Under the pieces are notes generated by a model. It worked only from the letters and a program-made list of their open reading frames with translations. It was not told the DNA's origin and made no database searches. Made by a program: the position numbers and the translations under genes. 64,000 bases of DNA from JAKANT01 sp035502095 (GTDB lineage Bacteria; Pseudomonadota; Gammaproteobacteria; Burkholderiales; Burkholderiaceae_F): assembly GCA_035502095.1 (NCBI GenBank), contig DATJUX010000021.1:6435-70434 (forward strand). Reading direction: 5' to 3'. Shown here piece after piece: positions 52,752-60,923 of this stretch; the stretch's first letter is position 1, and each line of letters starts with the position of its first letter.

Positions 52752-53425
52752 CGACGCGCAAGACCGCGGCGGCGGCGAAGGTTTCGGGTGCGCGCCGGCG
52801 CGTCCCGCCCCGCCGGCGCGACGCCGAAGCGACGCGGGCGCGCATTCTTGCAGCCGCGACACGCGAGTTCGCGCGCCACGGCCTCGCGGGTGCGCGCGGC
52901 GACCGCGTCGCCCGCGCGGCGCGCTCCAGCGAGCGCATGGTCTACTACTACTTCGGCAGCAAGGAGAGGCTGTTTCGCGCGGTGCTCGAGGCCTCCTACG
53001 TTTCGTTGCGCCAGGCCGAGCGTTCGGTGCATCTCGATGATCTCGAGCCGGCGCAGGCGCTCGACGAGTTCTGCCGCTTCGTGTGGCGCTATTACCTCGA
53101 GCATCCGGAGTTCATCGGGCTGGTGAACACCGAAAACCTGCACCGCGCCACCCACCTCAGGCGGTCGCCGCAACTTACCGAACTGGTGGCGCCGGTCGTC
53201 GGCCTGTTGCAGGGCTTGCTCGAGCGAGGCCAGCGGCGCGGCGTCTTCCGCCGCGGCATCGACGCGACCGAGCTTTACATTGCGATCGCGGCGCTCGGTT
53301 ACTTCTATCTCTCGAACAGCGCGACCCTGTCGGCGGTGCTCGGCCGCGAACTGCGCGCCCCCGCCCATCTGGACGAGCACTGGCGCGCGAGCGCGGAGAT
53401 GATCAAGCGGTTCGTGGCGCTCTAG
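52748..53425 (+). CDS. TetR-family transcriptional regulator
   Basis: 225-residue regulator: a basic N-terminal arm (RRVPPRRRDAEATRARIL), a TetR HTH (AAATREFARHGLAGARGDRVA, then MVYYYFGSKERLFRAVLE) and a C-terminal ligand domain of the TetR_C type (YYLEHPEFIGLVNTENLHR). The GTG start overlaps the nicotinamidase stop. As the last gene of the island it probably controls it, with the palindrome at 38558-38575 as the likely operator. Confidence 0.9.
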   Translation: MTTRKTAAAAKVSGARRRVPPRRRDAEATRARILAAATREFARHGLAGARGDRVARAARSSERMVYYYFGSKERLFRAVLEASYVSLRQAERSVHLDDLEPAQALDEFCRFVWRYYLEHPEFIGLVNTENLHRATHLRRSPQLTELVAPVVGLLQGLLERGQRRGVFRRGIDATELYIAIAALGYFYLSNSATLSAVLGRELRAPAHLDEHWRASAEMIKRFVAL

Positions 53426-53438
53426 GGAGACTGCGTCC

Positions 53439-53517
53439 GTGATCCCGGGGAGCGAGAGCGACGAGGGATCCCGGCCTTGTGCCACATCGAGATTCCTTGC
53501 CTGCCGCCCGCAATGAC
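53439..53517. repeat. Dispersed ~79-bp element with GTSAT ends (copy B)
   Basis: Begins gtgatcccggggagcgagag, contains cgacgagggatcccggcc and ends gcccgcaatgac. It aligns along its length with the element at 17994-18070. It sits just after the TetR gene, at the right edge of the catabolic island, and between it and the convergent bepA gene. Confidence 0.65.
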
Positions 53518-53542
53518 AATGCCGAGGTCGTACGCTCCGGCA

Positions 53543-55135
53543 TTACTCGTGCGGCTTTTCCTCCGGCGGCGGGTGCTTGCCGCTGCGGATGAGTTCGTCG
53601 CGCTGTTCCTTGAGTTGTTGGGTCAGCTGGCGGAGGCGTGCATCGACTTCGGACAGGACGTAGAAGTCCGCGTCCGCCGCTTTGCGCGCCATTTGAAACT
53701 GCTCGATCGCCGCCGGCGTGGCGCCGAGCAGGGCGTACAACTCGCCGGTCGCCTGGTACTGCAGCGTCCGCTTGTTGAGCGTCGAGTAGCTGCGCGCGAG
53801 CAGCTCGTAGTACTTCGGGTCCGAATGCGAGATCGCCAGCTGGTCGCGCAGGTATGCGACCGCTTCGGCGTGCTGGCCGTTCGCCTGCAGCAGATCGACG
53901 TAGTTGAGGGCGATCAGGCGCGAGATGGGGAAGCGGGTGGTCGTCTCGCGCGCGAACTGCAGCGCTTCGTCACGCTCCTGCGGCGTATGGGCGGCGGCGT
54001 AGCGCGTCTGGGCGTAGATCTTTTCGATCATCGCCGAACCATTGCCGGCGCGCTTGCGTGCGGCTTGTGCATTCTCGAGGGCCTGCGTACTGTCGCCGAG
54101 TCTCAGGTTGGCGAGCGCCAGGCCGTAGTAGGAAGCAATCTCCGACGGGGTGGTCTTGTTCGCGAGCTGGCCGGCGAACGTGCTGCGCGCGTCCCGAATG
54201 CCCTGCACGGACTCGTCCTGCAACACGCGCAAGCGGGCGCGCACGAGCTGGAAATCCAGGCTGTCGGCGCGCTGCTTGGTATGCACTTCGCGCACACGCG
54301 CCTGGATATCGGCCATGCGCTCGGTGGTGAGCGGGTGCGTGCGCAGGTACGCCGGCGCGGCCGACTCGTAGATCCGGGTGCCCTGTTGCATGCGGCCGAA
54401 GAACGTCGCCATCGCGGTGACATCGAAACCGGCGCCCTGCAGGGTCTGGAAGCCGACCCGGTCGGCCTCACGCTCGTTGTCGCGCGAGAAGTTCAGCTGC
54501 TGCTGGATGGCCGCGGCCTGTCCGCCTAGGATCGCGGCCTGGGTCAGGTCGCCGGCGGACGACGAATTGCTGCGCGCAGCGAGCAGCGCGAGCAGCAGGG
54601 CGCCGATCGCAATCGCGGTCGATTCGCGCTGTTTGGCCAGCATGCGGGCCAGGTGGCGCTGCTCCACGTGGCCGATTTCGTGGCCGATCACCGCCGCAAG
54701 CTCCGACTCGGTCTGCGCGATCAGGATCAGCCCGCTGTGCACGCCGATGAATCCGCCCGGTAAGGCGAACGCGTTGATCATCGGGTCGCGGATGCAGAAG
54801 AAGTTGAAGTCCATGTAGCGCGCGTTGCTGGCCGCGACGAGCTGGTAACCCAGCTTGTTGAGGTACTCGGTGGTGTCCGGGTCGGGCAGGTAGGTCGGAT
54901 CGGCGACCACCTGGCGCATGATCGATTCGCCGAGCTTGCGTTCGTTGATCGGCGAGAGCTCGTCCGCGCCGGCGTCGCCCAGGGAAGGCAACTGGTTCGA
55001 CTGCGCGTGCGCCGGTGCGTATACGACCGGCGGCAGCGTGAGCGTCGTGGCGACGGTCACCGCGATGGCGCGCAACAAAACTCGGTTCACGGGACGACGG
55101 GCGGACCAGACGGCAGCGGGCGGAAGCAGATGCAT
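53543..55135 (-). CDS. bepA: Periplasmic M48 metalloprotease with TPR domain, BepA/YfgC-like
   Basis: About 530-residue protein: signal peptide (RVLLRAIAVTVATTLTLPPVV, cleavage near AHAQS), M48 zinc-protease domain with HEIGHVEQRH (H152, E153, H156) and the third ligand Glu in SRDNEREADRVG, then a C-terminal TPR array (SYYGLALANLRLGD...YYELLARSYSTLNKR). BepA checks assembly of LptD and other outer-membrane proteins with the BAM complex. The ATG at 55135 lies in a tandem repeat; the GTG at 55090 (NRVLLRAIAV) would give a cleaner signal peptide and is a real alternative. It is divergent from moaC. Confidence 0.9.
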   Translation of the reverse strand: MHLLPPAAVWSARRPVNRVLLRAIAVTVATTLTLPPVVYAPAHAQSNQLPSLGDAGADELSPINERKLGESIMRQVVADPTYLPDPDTTEYLNKLGYQLVAASNARYMDFNFFCIRDPMINAFALPGGFIGVHSGLILIAQTESELAAVIGHEIGHVEQRHLARMLAKQRESTAIAIGALLLALLAARSNSSSAGDLTQAAILGGQAAAIQQQLNFSRDNEREADRVGFQTLQGAGFDVTAMATFFGRMQQGTRIYESAAPAYLRTHPLTTERMADIQARVREVHTKQRADSLDFQLVRARLRVLQDESVQGIRDARSTFAGQLANKTTPSEIASYYGLALANLRLGDSTQALENAQAARKRAGNGSAMIEKIYAQTRYAAAHTPQERDEALQFARETTTRFPISRLIALNYVDLLQANGQHAEAVAYLRDQLAISHSDPKYYELLARSYSTLNKRTLQYQATGELYALLGATPAAIEQFQMARKAADADFYVLSEVDARLRQLTQQLKEQRDELIRSGKHPPPEEKPHE

Positions 55136-55161
55136 TTGTATGAAGCAGATGCATTTGTATG
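55124..55161. repeat. Perfect 19-bp tandem duplication at the bepA start
   Basis: The unit aagcagatgcatttgtatg occurs twice back to back (55124-55142 and 55143-55161). It is AT-rich in a GC-rich context and each unit holds the palindrome ATGCAT. The duplication moves one ATG out of the bepA frame (19 is not a multiple of 3), so only the promoter-distal ATG at 55135 is in frame. Confidence 0.8.
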
Positions 55162-55299
55162 ATAGACGCGACGCTGGATCGTTCCCACCGATGCCGTGAG
55201 CGATGGCCACCAGAACGTAACCGGAAGTGTCATGACTTCCCACGCCGCCCCGAGCATGGTCCCGGCTCGCTCGAAGAAGCCGTCGCCCGGATCGCATCT

Positions 55300-55809
55300 A
55301 TGAACCCGCTGACGCATTTCAACCCGGCAGGCGAGGCCCACATGGTCGATGTGGGCGACAAGGCCGTCACGGCACGGGTGGCCGTCGCAACCGGCCGCAT
55401 CCGCATGTTGCCCGCGACCTTCGCGCTGATCCGAGACGGCCGGGCCAGCAAGGGCGATGTCCTGGGCGTCGCCCGCATCGCGGCCATCCAGGCGGCCAAG
55501 CGGACCGCGGAGCTGATCCCGCTGTGCCACCCGGTCGCGCTGACCCGGGTCGAGGTGGAGTTCGAGCTCGACGAGGCCGGTTCGGCCGTCAACTGCATCG
55601 TCCGCGCGGAAACACGCGGCCAGACGGGCGTCGAAATGGAGGCGCTGGCGGCGGTTCAGGTCGGATTGCTCACCGTCTACGACATGTGCAAGGCGGCCGA
55701 CCGCGGCATGGTGATCGACGGCGTGCGCCTGCTCGAAAAGCACGGCGGCAAGAGCGGCGACTGGGTCGCGGCATCACGCACGGCGGCGGGCGATGAGAAC
55801 GGGACTTGA
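55300..55809 (+). CDS. moaC: Cyclic pyranopterin monophosphate synthase
   Basis: 169-residue MoaC, which completes conversion of GTP-derived 3',8-cH2GTP to cyclic pyranopterin monophosphate in molybdenum-cofactor synthesis. Conserved blocks: LTHFNPAGEAHMVDVGDK, AAKRTAELIPLCHPVALTRV, TGVEMEALAAVQVGLLTVYD and MCKAADRGMVI, then KSGDW. The ATG at 55300 matches the E. coli start; longer in-frame starts add a non-conserved stretch. The cofactor is needed by the Mo-hydroxylase of the upstream island, though this gene is a housekeeping neighbour of bepA. Confidence 0.96.
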   Translation: MNPLTHFNPAGEAHMVDVGDKAVTARVAVATGRIRMLPATFALIRDGRASKGDVLGVARIAAIQAAKRTAELIPLCHPVALTRVEVEFELDEAGSAVNCIVRAETRGQTGVEMEALAAVQVGLLTVYDMCKAADRGMVIDGVRLLEKHGGKSGDWVAASRTAAGDENGT

Positions 55810-55846
55810 CGCGGACTGCGCGGATCAATTTCTTGGCTTTGCGCTT

Positions 55847-55873
55847 ATCCGCGTCGATCCGTGTAATCCGCGT
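55847..55873. repeat. Short direct repeats atccgygt x3
   Basis: atccgcgt (55847), atccgtgt (55857) and atccgcgt (55866) lie in the gap between moaC and the convergent oxidase gene. The same wording (gcttatccgcgtcgatccgtgtaatccg...) belongs, as I recall, to a common dispersed intergenic repeat of environmental Proteobacteria; only one copy is in this window. Confidence 0.5.
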
Positions 55874-55884
55874 CCGGCATTTCC

Positions 55885-57048
55885 TCAGATCACGTTGCGT
55901 TCGATCAGCGGCGCGTTGGCGCTGACGCGCGCCGGCGACAGCGGTTCCAGGTCGAGCGTCCGGTAGCCGCCGGTCGCGATCAGTTCCGCCATCGCACGAC
56001 CGATCGCCGGGGCGTGCTGCATGCCGTGACCGGAGAAGCCGCACGCAACGAATGCGTGTTCCTGCCCGGGCACGCGCCCGACCAGCCCGTTCTGATCGAA
56101 CTTGTTGTACTCGTAGTAGCCGGCCCAGGCTCGCACGAGGCGGAGGGCCTCGAAGGCGGGCACACGCGCGGCGAGCGCGGGCCAGATCGCCTCGTCGAAC
56201 AGGCCGTAGTCGATGTCCTCCAGCGTCATGTCGTCGCGGTCCACCCCGCGCGGCGGCGCGCCGCCGATGAAACCACGGCCCTCGGGGCGGAACCAGAACC
56301 CGCTTGGGTCGATGACGAGCGGGCACCGGGGCAGGCGTGCGGGCGACTCGAAGACGAACACGTCGCGCTTGCGCGGCACGACGGGCAGGTCGAAGCCGAG
56401 TTGTGCCGCGAGAGGCGCGCTCCACGCGCCGGCGGCGATCAGTGCCGCGCCGGCCTCGATGCGTTCGCCGTCGCGCACGGTGGCGGCCAGCTCATCCCCG
56501 TGCCGCGCAAGCGCAAGCACCTCGCCGGCGACAAACCGGGCGCCGAGTGAAATCGCCTTGCGCCGGAACGCCTGCAGCACGCCGTATCCGTCGAACCATC
56601 CTTCGCCGCTGCAGCCCAGGCTGCCGGCCGCCACGTCGCCGACCTCGAGCCATGGAAAACGCTCCTTCAGCGCGTCGGCGGTGAGCAGCACCACATCGGC
56701 GCCGTGGCGCACCTGGATTTCGCGGTTGGCCGCGAGCGCGGCGGCGCCCGACCCGCGCGCCAGGTAGAGGTATCCGCGCTCCGTCAGTCCGATCTGCGGC
56801 GGCTCGCCATCGACGGCGAGTTCGTCGCCGATCGCGCGCAGGAACGCAAGGCTGTGCTGCGAGAGCCGGATGTTGATCTCGGTCGAGAACTGCTGCCTGA
56901 TCGAACTCGCCGAAAGCGCGCTCGATGCGACGCGATAACTCGGGTCCCGCTCCAGCACGAGCGCCCGCATGCCGAAGTCGCGCGCGAGAAAGCAGGCGGT
57001 GGCGGAGCCGATCACGCCGCCGCCGATGATCAGGGCGGGCACCTTCAA
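55885..57048 (-). CDS. FAD-dependent oxidoreductase, DAO family
   Basis: 387-residue flavoprotein of the D-amino-acid-oxidase superfamily. The FAD Rossmann motif is LIIGGGVIGSATACFLARD at the N-terminus, and the C-terminal FAD contact is FVACGFSGHGMQHAPAIGRA, as in sarcosine/glycine/proline-type oxidases and dehydrogenases. It is divergent from an ornithine-cyclodeaminase-family gene with only 24 bp between start codons, so the two probably share a regulatory site and a pathway, perhaps imino- or D-amino-acid metabolism. Confidence 0.88.
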   Translation of the reverse strand: MKVPALIIGGGVIGSATACFLARDFGMRALVLERDPSYRVASSALSASSIRQQFSTEINIRLSQHSLAFLRAIGDELAVDGEPPQIGLTERGYLYLARGSGAAALAANREIQVRHGADVVLLTADALKERFPWLEVGDVAAGSLGCSGEGWFDGYGVLQAFRRKAISLGARFVAGEVLALARHGDELAATVRDGERIEAGAALIAAGAWSAPLAAQLGFDLPVVPRKRDVFVFESPARLPRCPLVIDPSGFWFRPEGRGFIGGAPPRGVDRDDMTLEDIDYGLFDEAIWPALAARVPAFEALRLVRAWAGYYEYNKFDQNGLVGRVPGQEHAFVACGFSGHGMQHAPAIGRAMAELIATGGYRTLDLEPLSPARVSANAPLIERNVI

Positions 57049-57072
57049 TGGGCGCCCAATAGAATCGCCGGC

Positions 57073-58104
57073 ATGCTGCGATTTTATTCAGCCGACGAGG
57101 TGCATCGCGCGCTCGCCTTTCCGCGCCTCGTCACGGCGCTGGAGCGGGCGTTCGCGCTGGGCGCCGCGGCCCCGCTGCGGCATGTGCACGCACTCGATGA
57201 GTCCGACCTGCTGCTGCTGATGCCGGCATGGCGCGCGCCGCGCGCTGTCGATGGCGACGCGGGCGCGCTCGGCATCAAAATGGTGACCGTGTTTCCGCGC
57301 GCCGTGCAGCACGGCGCCGCGACGGTGAGCGCGCTTTACGTTCTGCTCGATCGCACCACCGGCCAGCCGCGCGCGCTGCTGGACGGCGAAGCGCTCACGT
57401 TGCGGCGAACCGCGGCCGCCTCCGCGTTGGCGGCGCGCCTGATGGCGCGCTCCGACAGCAGCACCTTGCTCGTCATCGGCACCGGCAAGCTCGCACCGTT
57501 CCTGCTCCGCGCCCACTGCGCGCTACGCCCGGGGTTGCGGCGGGTCCTGCTGTGGGGGCGCTCGCCGCAGCGTGCCGCAGACCTGGCGCACGGGCTTCGC
57601 GCCGAGGGATTGCCGGTGCAGCCTGTCGACGATCTCGCGTTATCCGTGCGCGGCGCCGACATCGTGAGTTGCGCCACGACTGCCAGGGATCCGATCGTGC
57701 AAGGACGATGGCTCGCGGCGGGTACGCACCTCGACCTGGTGGGCGGGTTTACCCGCTCGATGCGCGAAGCCGACGACGAGGCGGTGGCGTACGCCCGCAT
57801 CATCGTCGACACCTATGCAGGCGCGCTGGCCGAAGCCGGCGATCTCGTCGTGCCGCTCGAGCGCGGCGTCATCACGAGGGATCGGGTGGTTGCGGAACTC
57901 GCCGAACTGGTGCGCGGCGAGCGCCTGGCCCGCACGGACGCGGCGCAGATCACGCTCTTCAAGTCCGTGGGTACCGCGCTGGAGGACCTGGCGGCAGCGG
58001 AACTCGTCGTGGCGACGCACGCCATGGGCGGCGCCCCGAGCGGCACCGACGAGGCATTCCGCGCCGCCGGGGAGCGAGGCCCCTCGCCTGACAGCCCGGG
58101 ATGA
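57073..58104 (+). CDS. Ornithine cyclodeaminase/mu-crystallin family protein
   Basis: 343-residue NAD(P)-binding protein: MLRFYSADEVHRALAF, HALDESDLLLLMPAW, GALGIKMVTVFPRA and the dinucleotide site LLVIGTGKLAPFLLRAH, then RVLLWGRSPQRAADLA and DIVSCATTARDPIV. Members include ornithine cyclodeaminase, alanine dehydrogenase and delta1-pyrroline-2-carboxylate reductase. Pairing with a divergent DAO-type flavoprotein fits a cyclic imino-acid reductase/oxidase couple. The ATG at 57073 gives the usual N-terminus. Confidence 0.88.
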   Translation: MLRFYSADEVHRALAFPRLVTALERAFALGAAAPLRHVHALDESDLLLLMPAWRAPRAVDGDAGALGIKMVTVFPRAVQHGAATVSALYVLLDRTTGQPRALLDGEALTLRRTAAASALAARLMARSDSSTLLVIGTGKLAPFLLRAHCALRPGLRRVLLWGRSPQRAADLAHGLRAEGLPVQPVDDLALSVRGADIVSCATTARDPIVQGRWLAAGTHLDLVGGFTRSMREADDEAVAYARIIVDTYAGALAEAGDLVVPLERGVITRDRVVAELAELVRGERLARTDAAQITLFKSVGTALEDLAAAELVVATHAMGGAPSGTDEAFRAAGERGPSPDSPG

Positions 58105-58125
58105 GACGCGCAGCCGCGGACGACT

Positions 58126-58752
58126 CTAGGCGTCGCGCGGAATCGTGTCGATGAAGCTCTGGCGCGCCGAGAGCTTGTCGAAGTGCTTCGCGAGCAGCGG
58201 GTACGGGCTGCGCCAGTCGATCTGCGGGAATCGGAAGTCGAGGTAGCCCAGCGCGCAGCCGACCGCGATGTCGGCCAGCGAGTAGGCATGCCCGTTGCAC
58301 CAGGGCTTCTCGCCGAGTCCGCGGCTCATCGCGGCAACCCCCGCGTGGACCTTCGCCATCTGGCGATCCATCCACTTCTGCGACTGGTGCGCGCTGTCGC
58401 GCTGGGTCTGCTCCAGGCGCACGCCGACCGAGGCCTCGAGCACGCCGTCGGCGAGCGCTTCCCAGGTGCGGACCTCGACGCGCTGCCGGCCTTCCGAAGG
58501 GATCAGGCGCGAAACCGGCGAGATCGTGTCGATGTATTCGACGATGACGCGCGAATCGAACACCGCGCCGCCGTCTTCCATGATGAGGCAGGGCACCTTG
58601 CCGAGCGGATTGAAGTTGCCGATCGTCGTGCCGGGCGACCATACATCCTCGAGCTCGAAGTGGCATTCGATGCGCTTTTCCGCCATCACGATGCGCACCT
58701 TGCGCACGTACGGGCTCGTCAGGGATCCAATCAGGCGCAAGGTTTTCGACAC
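58126..58752 (-). CDS. Glutathione S-transferase family protein
   Basis: 208-residue GST: thioredoxin-like N-terminal domain (LRLIGSLTSPYVRKVRIVMAE, NPLGKVPCLIMEDGGAVFDS, RVIVEYIDT) and an all-helical C-terminal domain with the N-capping box SLADIAVGCALGYLDFRFP. The GTG at 58752 was chosen because the 20 in-frame residues before it have no GST homology. The substrate is unknown. It is divergent from purB. Confidence 0.9.
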   Translation of the reverse strand: MSKTLRLIGSLTSPYVRKVRIVMAEKRIECHFELEDVWSPGTTIGNFNPLGKVPCLIMEDGGAVFDSRVIVEYIDTISPVSRLIPSEGRQRVEVRTWEALADGVLEASVGVRLEQTQRDSAHQSQKWMDRQMAKVHAGVAAMSRGLGEKPWCNGHAYSLADIAVGCALGYLDFRFPQIDWRSPYPLLAKHFDKLSARQSFIDTIPRDA

Positions 58753-58914
58753 GATTTTCGGCGGGTCCGTGAGACGCGCGGGTTCTTGTGCTCTACGACC
58801 CAGTATATCCAAGGCAGCGCCGGCGGACCGCGGTGCACGCGCCGCGTATGCACGGCGGACCGGGTGTTAGACTCGATCGCGACCTTGCGCTCTCGCGCAG
58901 CTGGTTCTGCCTGC

Positions 58915-60291
58915 ATGGCGCAACCGATCCCGCCGCTCTCGCCACTCACCGCGCTTTCTCCGCTCGACGGCCGCTACGGCGGGCAGACGGCCGCGCTGCG
59001 CGACGTGTTCTCCGAGTTCGCGTTCATGCGCGAGCGCCTGCGCGTCGAGATCGAATGGCTGGTCGGCCTGTCGGCGCTCGGGCTGCCGGAGCTGCCGCCG
59101 CTTGCGCCGCCGGCGGTCGAGCGCCTGCACGCGCTGGTGCGCGATTTCACGCTGGCGGACTGCGAGCAGATCAAGGCCATCGAGGCGCGCACCAATCACG
59201 ACGTCAAGGCGCTCGAGTACTGGATCAAGAGTGCCGGCAGCGGCGTCGCAGGGCTCGGCGCCGCCGCCGAGTTCGTGCACTTCGCGTGCACTTCGGAGGA
59301 CATCAACAACACCGCGCATGCGCTCATGCTCGCGCGCGGACGCGAGGTGCTGCTCGTCGCGCTGCGCGGCCTGCACGCGCAGCTGCGCGCGCTCGCGCAT
59401 GCCTGCGCCGACGTGCCGATGCTCGCCCGCACGCATGGGCAGCCGGCCACGCCGACCACGGTCGGCAAGGAGCTGGCCAATTTCGCCGTGCGCCTGGCGC
59501 GCGCGGTCGACGCAATCGCGCGGGCCCCGCTGCGCGCCAAGATGAACGGGGCGGTCGGCAGCTACAACGCACACCTGGCCGCCGCGCCCGCCGTCGACTG
59601 GGAGGCGTTTGCCCGCGGCGTGGTCGGCAAACTCGGGCTCGAGTTCAACACGCACACGACCCAGATCGAGCCGCACGACGGCATGGCCGAGCTGTTCGAT
59701 GCCGTCGCCCGCTCCAACACGGTCCTGCTTGATCTCGATCGCGACGTCTGGGGCTACATCGCGCTCGGTTACTTCAAGCAGAAGGTCAAGCAGGGCGAGA
59801 TCGGTTCATCGACCATGCCGCACAAGGTCAATCCGATCGACTTCGAGAACTCGGAAGGCAACATCGGCGTCGCCAACGCGCTGTTGCGCCACTTTGCCGA
59901 GAAGCTTCCCGTGTCGCGCTGGCAGCGCGACCTCTCGGATTCGACGGTGTTGCGCAACCTCGGCGTGGCGTTCGGCCACTGCCTGGTCGCGTACGAAGCG
60001 TGTGCACGCGGCCTGGGCAAGATCGAGATCAACGCGGCGGCACTCGGCGCGGACCTGGATCAAGCCTGGGAAGTGCTCGCCGAGGCGGTACAGACCGTCA
60101 TGCGCCGATTCGGCGTGCCGGAGCCCTATGAGCGTTTGAAGGAGCTGACGCGCGGCAAGACCATCACGCGCGAGTCGATGCACGCGTTCATCGCGGCACT
60201 GCCGATCCCGGAGGGTGAACGCAAGGCGCTGCTCGCCCTGACTCCGGCAACCTACGTCGGCAAGGCGGCAGAACTCGCCCGGCGCTGCTGA
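58915..60291 (+). CDS. purB: Adenylosuccinate lyase
   Basis: 458-residue PurB, which splits SAICAR and adenylosuccinate to release fumarate in purine synthesis. Motifs: LSPLDGRYGGQT at the N-terminus, EARTNHDVKALEYW, FACTSEDINNTAHA, RTHGQPATPTTVGKE and the fumarase/lyase signature GSSTMPHKVNPIDFEN with the catalytic Ser loop. The length matches the long E. coli-type PurB. The ATG at 58915 (MAQPIPPLSPLTALSPL) is the only sensible start. Confidence 0.97.
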   Translation: MAQPIPPLSPLTALSPLDGRYGGQTAALRDVFSEFAFMRERLRVEIEWLVGLSALGLPELPPLAPPAVERLHALVRDFTLADCEQIKAIEARTNHDVKALEYWIKSAGSGVAGLGAAAEFVHFACTSEDINNTAHALMLARGREVLLVALRGLHAQLRALAHACADVPMLARTHGQPATPTTVGKELANFAVRLARAVDAIARAPLRAKMNGAVGSYNAHLAAAPAVDWEAFARGVVGKLGLEFNTHTTQIEPHDGMAELFDAVARSNTVLLDLDRDVWGYIALGYFKQKVKQGEIGSSTMPHKVNPIDFENSEGNIGVANALLRHFAEKLPVSRWQRDLSDSTVLRNLGVAFGHCLVAYEACARGLGKIEINAAALGADLDQAWEVLAEAVQTVMRRFGVPEPYERLKELTRGKTITRESMHAFIAALPIPEGERKALLALTPATYVGKAAELARRC

Positions 60292-60403
60292 CCGGATCGA
60301 CGGGATCGGCGTCAGGCGACGGGACGGAATAATGCGCACCTGGCGCCTGTTCTTGCACCACCGGCTGGATGCGGCCGGACTTCCGACAAACCGAGGGGAA
60401 TCG

Positions 60404-60868
60404 ATGAAGAGAACGTTTTGCTTGCTCGCCGTGGCAGGAGCTCTAGTCACGTTCGGCGCACCGGCATCCGCGCAGTTCAACAAGCCCGAGGACGCGATCC
60501 GCTATCGCCAGTCGGCGTTCGTGCTGATGGGCAACCACATGGGCCGGATCAACGCCCAGCTGAAGTCGGGATCGCCCGACGTGCAGGTCATCCAGCGCAG
60601 CGCGGCGATCGCCGAATTCGCCTCCAAGCTGCCGTACGAAGCGTTCATCCCGGGCTCGGAGACCGGCGGGACGCCGCCCACGCGGGCCAAGCCGGAGGTG
60701 TTCAAGGACACCGACAAGATCAAGTCGCTGGCCGAGAAGATGCAAGGCGAGGTCGCCAAGCTGAACACCGTCGCCAAGGGCGGCGACATCGCCGCGATTC
60801 GCGCGCAGTTCGGCGAAGTCGGCAAGGCCTGCAAGGCCTGCCACGACGACTACCGCAAGGACCTGTAG
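60404..60868 (+). CDS. Cytochrome c' (class II c-type cytochrome)
   Basis: 154-residue periplasmic haem protein. The signal peptide (MKRTFCLLAVAGALVTFGAPASA, cleavage before QF) is followed by a four-helix-bundle domain (KPEDAIRYRQSAFVLMGNHM) and the C-terminal haem site CKACHDDYRKDL. Cytochromes c' bind NO and may take part in NO handling. GAGGGGA precedes the ATG. It converges on a b-type cytochrome gene, which may be its electron partner, and ends at a strong hairpin. Confidence 0.93.
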   Translation: MKRTFCLLAVAGALVTFGAPASAQFNKPEDAIRYRQSAFVLMGNHMGRINAQLKSGSPDVQVIQRSAAIAEFASKLPYEAFIPGSETGGTPPTRAKPEVFKDTDKIKSLAEKMQGEVAKLNTVAKGGDIAAIRAQFGEVGKACKACHDDYRKDL

Positions 60869-60891
60869 CGCGCCGCCAGCGCACGAACCGA

Positions 60892-60913
60892 AACGCCGCC
60901 CACGGGCGGCGTT
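60892..60913. terminator. Bidirectional hairpin terminator
   Basis: Perfect 9-bp stem aacgccgcc / ggcggcgtt with a 4-nt loop, followed by cttgt on the plus strand, between the converging cytochrome c' and cytochrome b genes. The T-tract is weak, so termination may be modest. Confidence 0.6.
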
Positions 60914-60923
60914 CTTGTATGTC

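Noticed and set aside
55124..55161. CRISPR or iteron array
   Set aside because: Only two units, directly abutting, with no spacers and no cas or rep gene.
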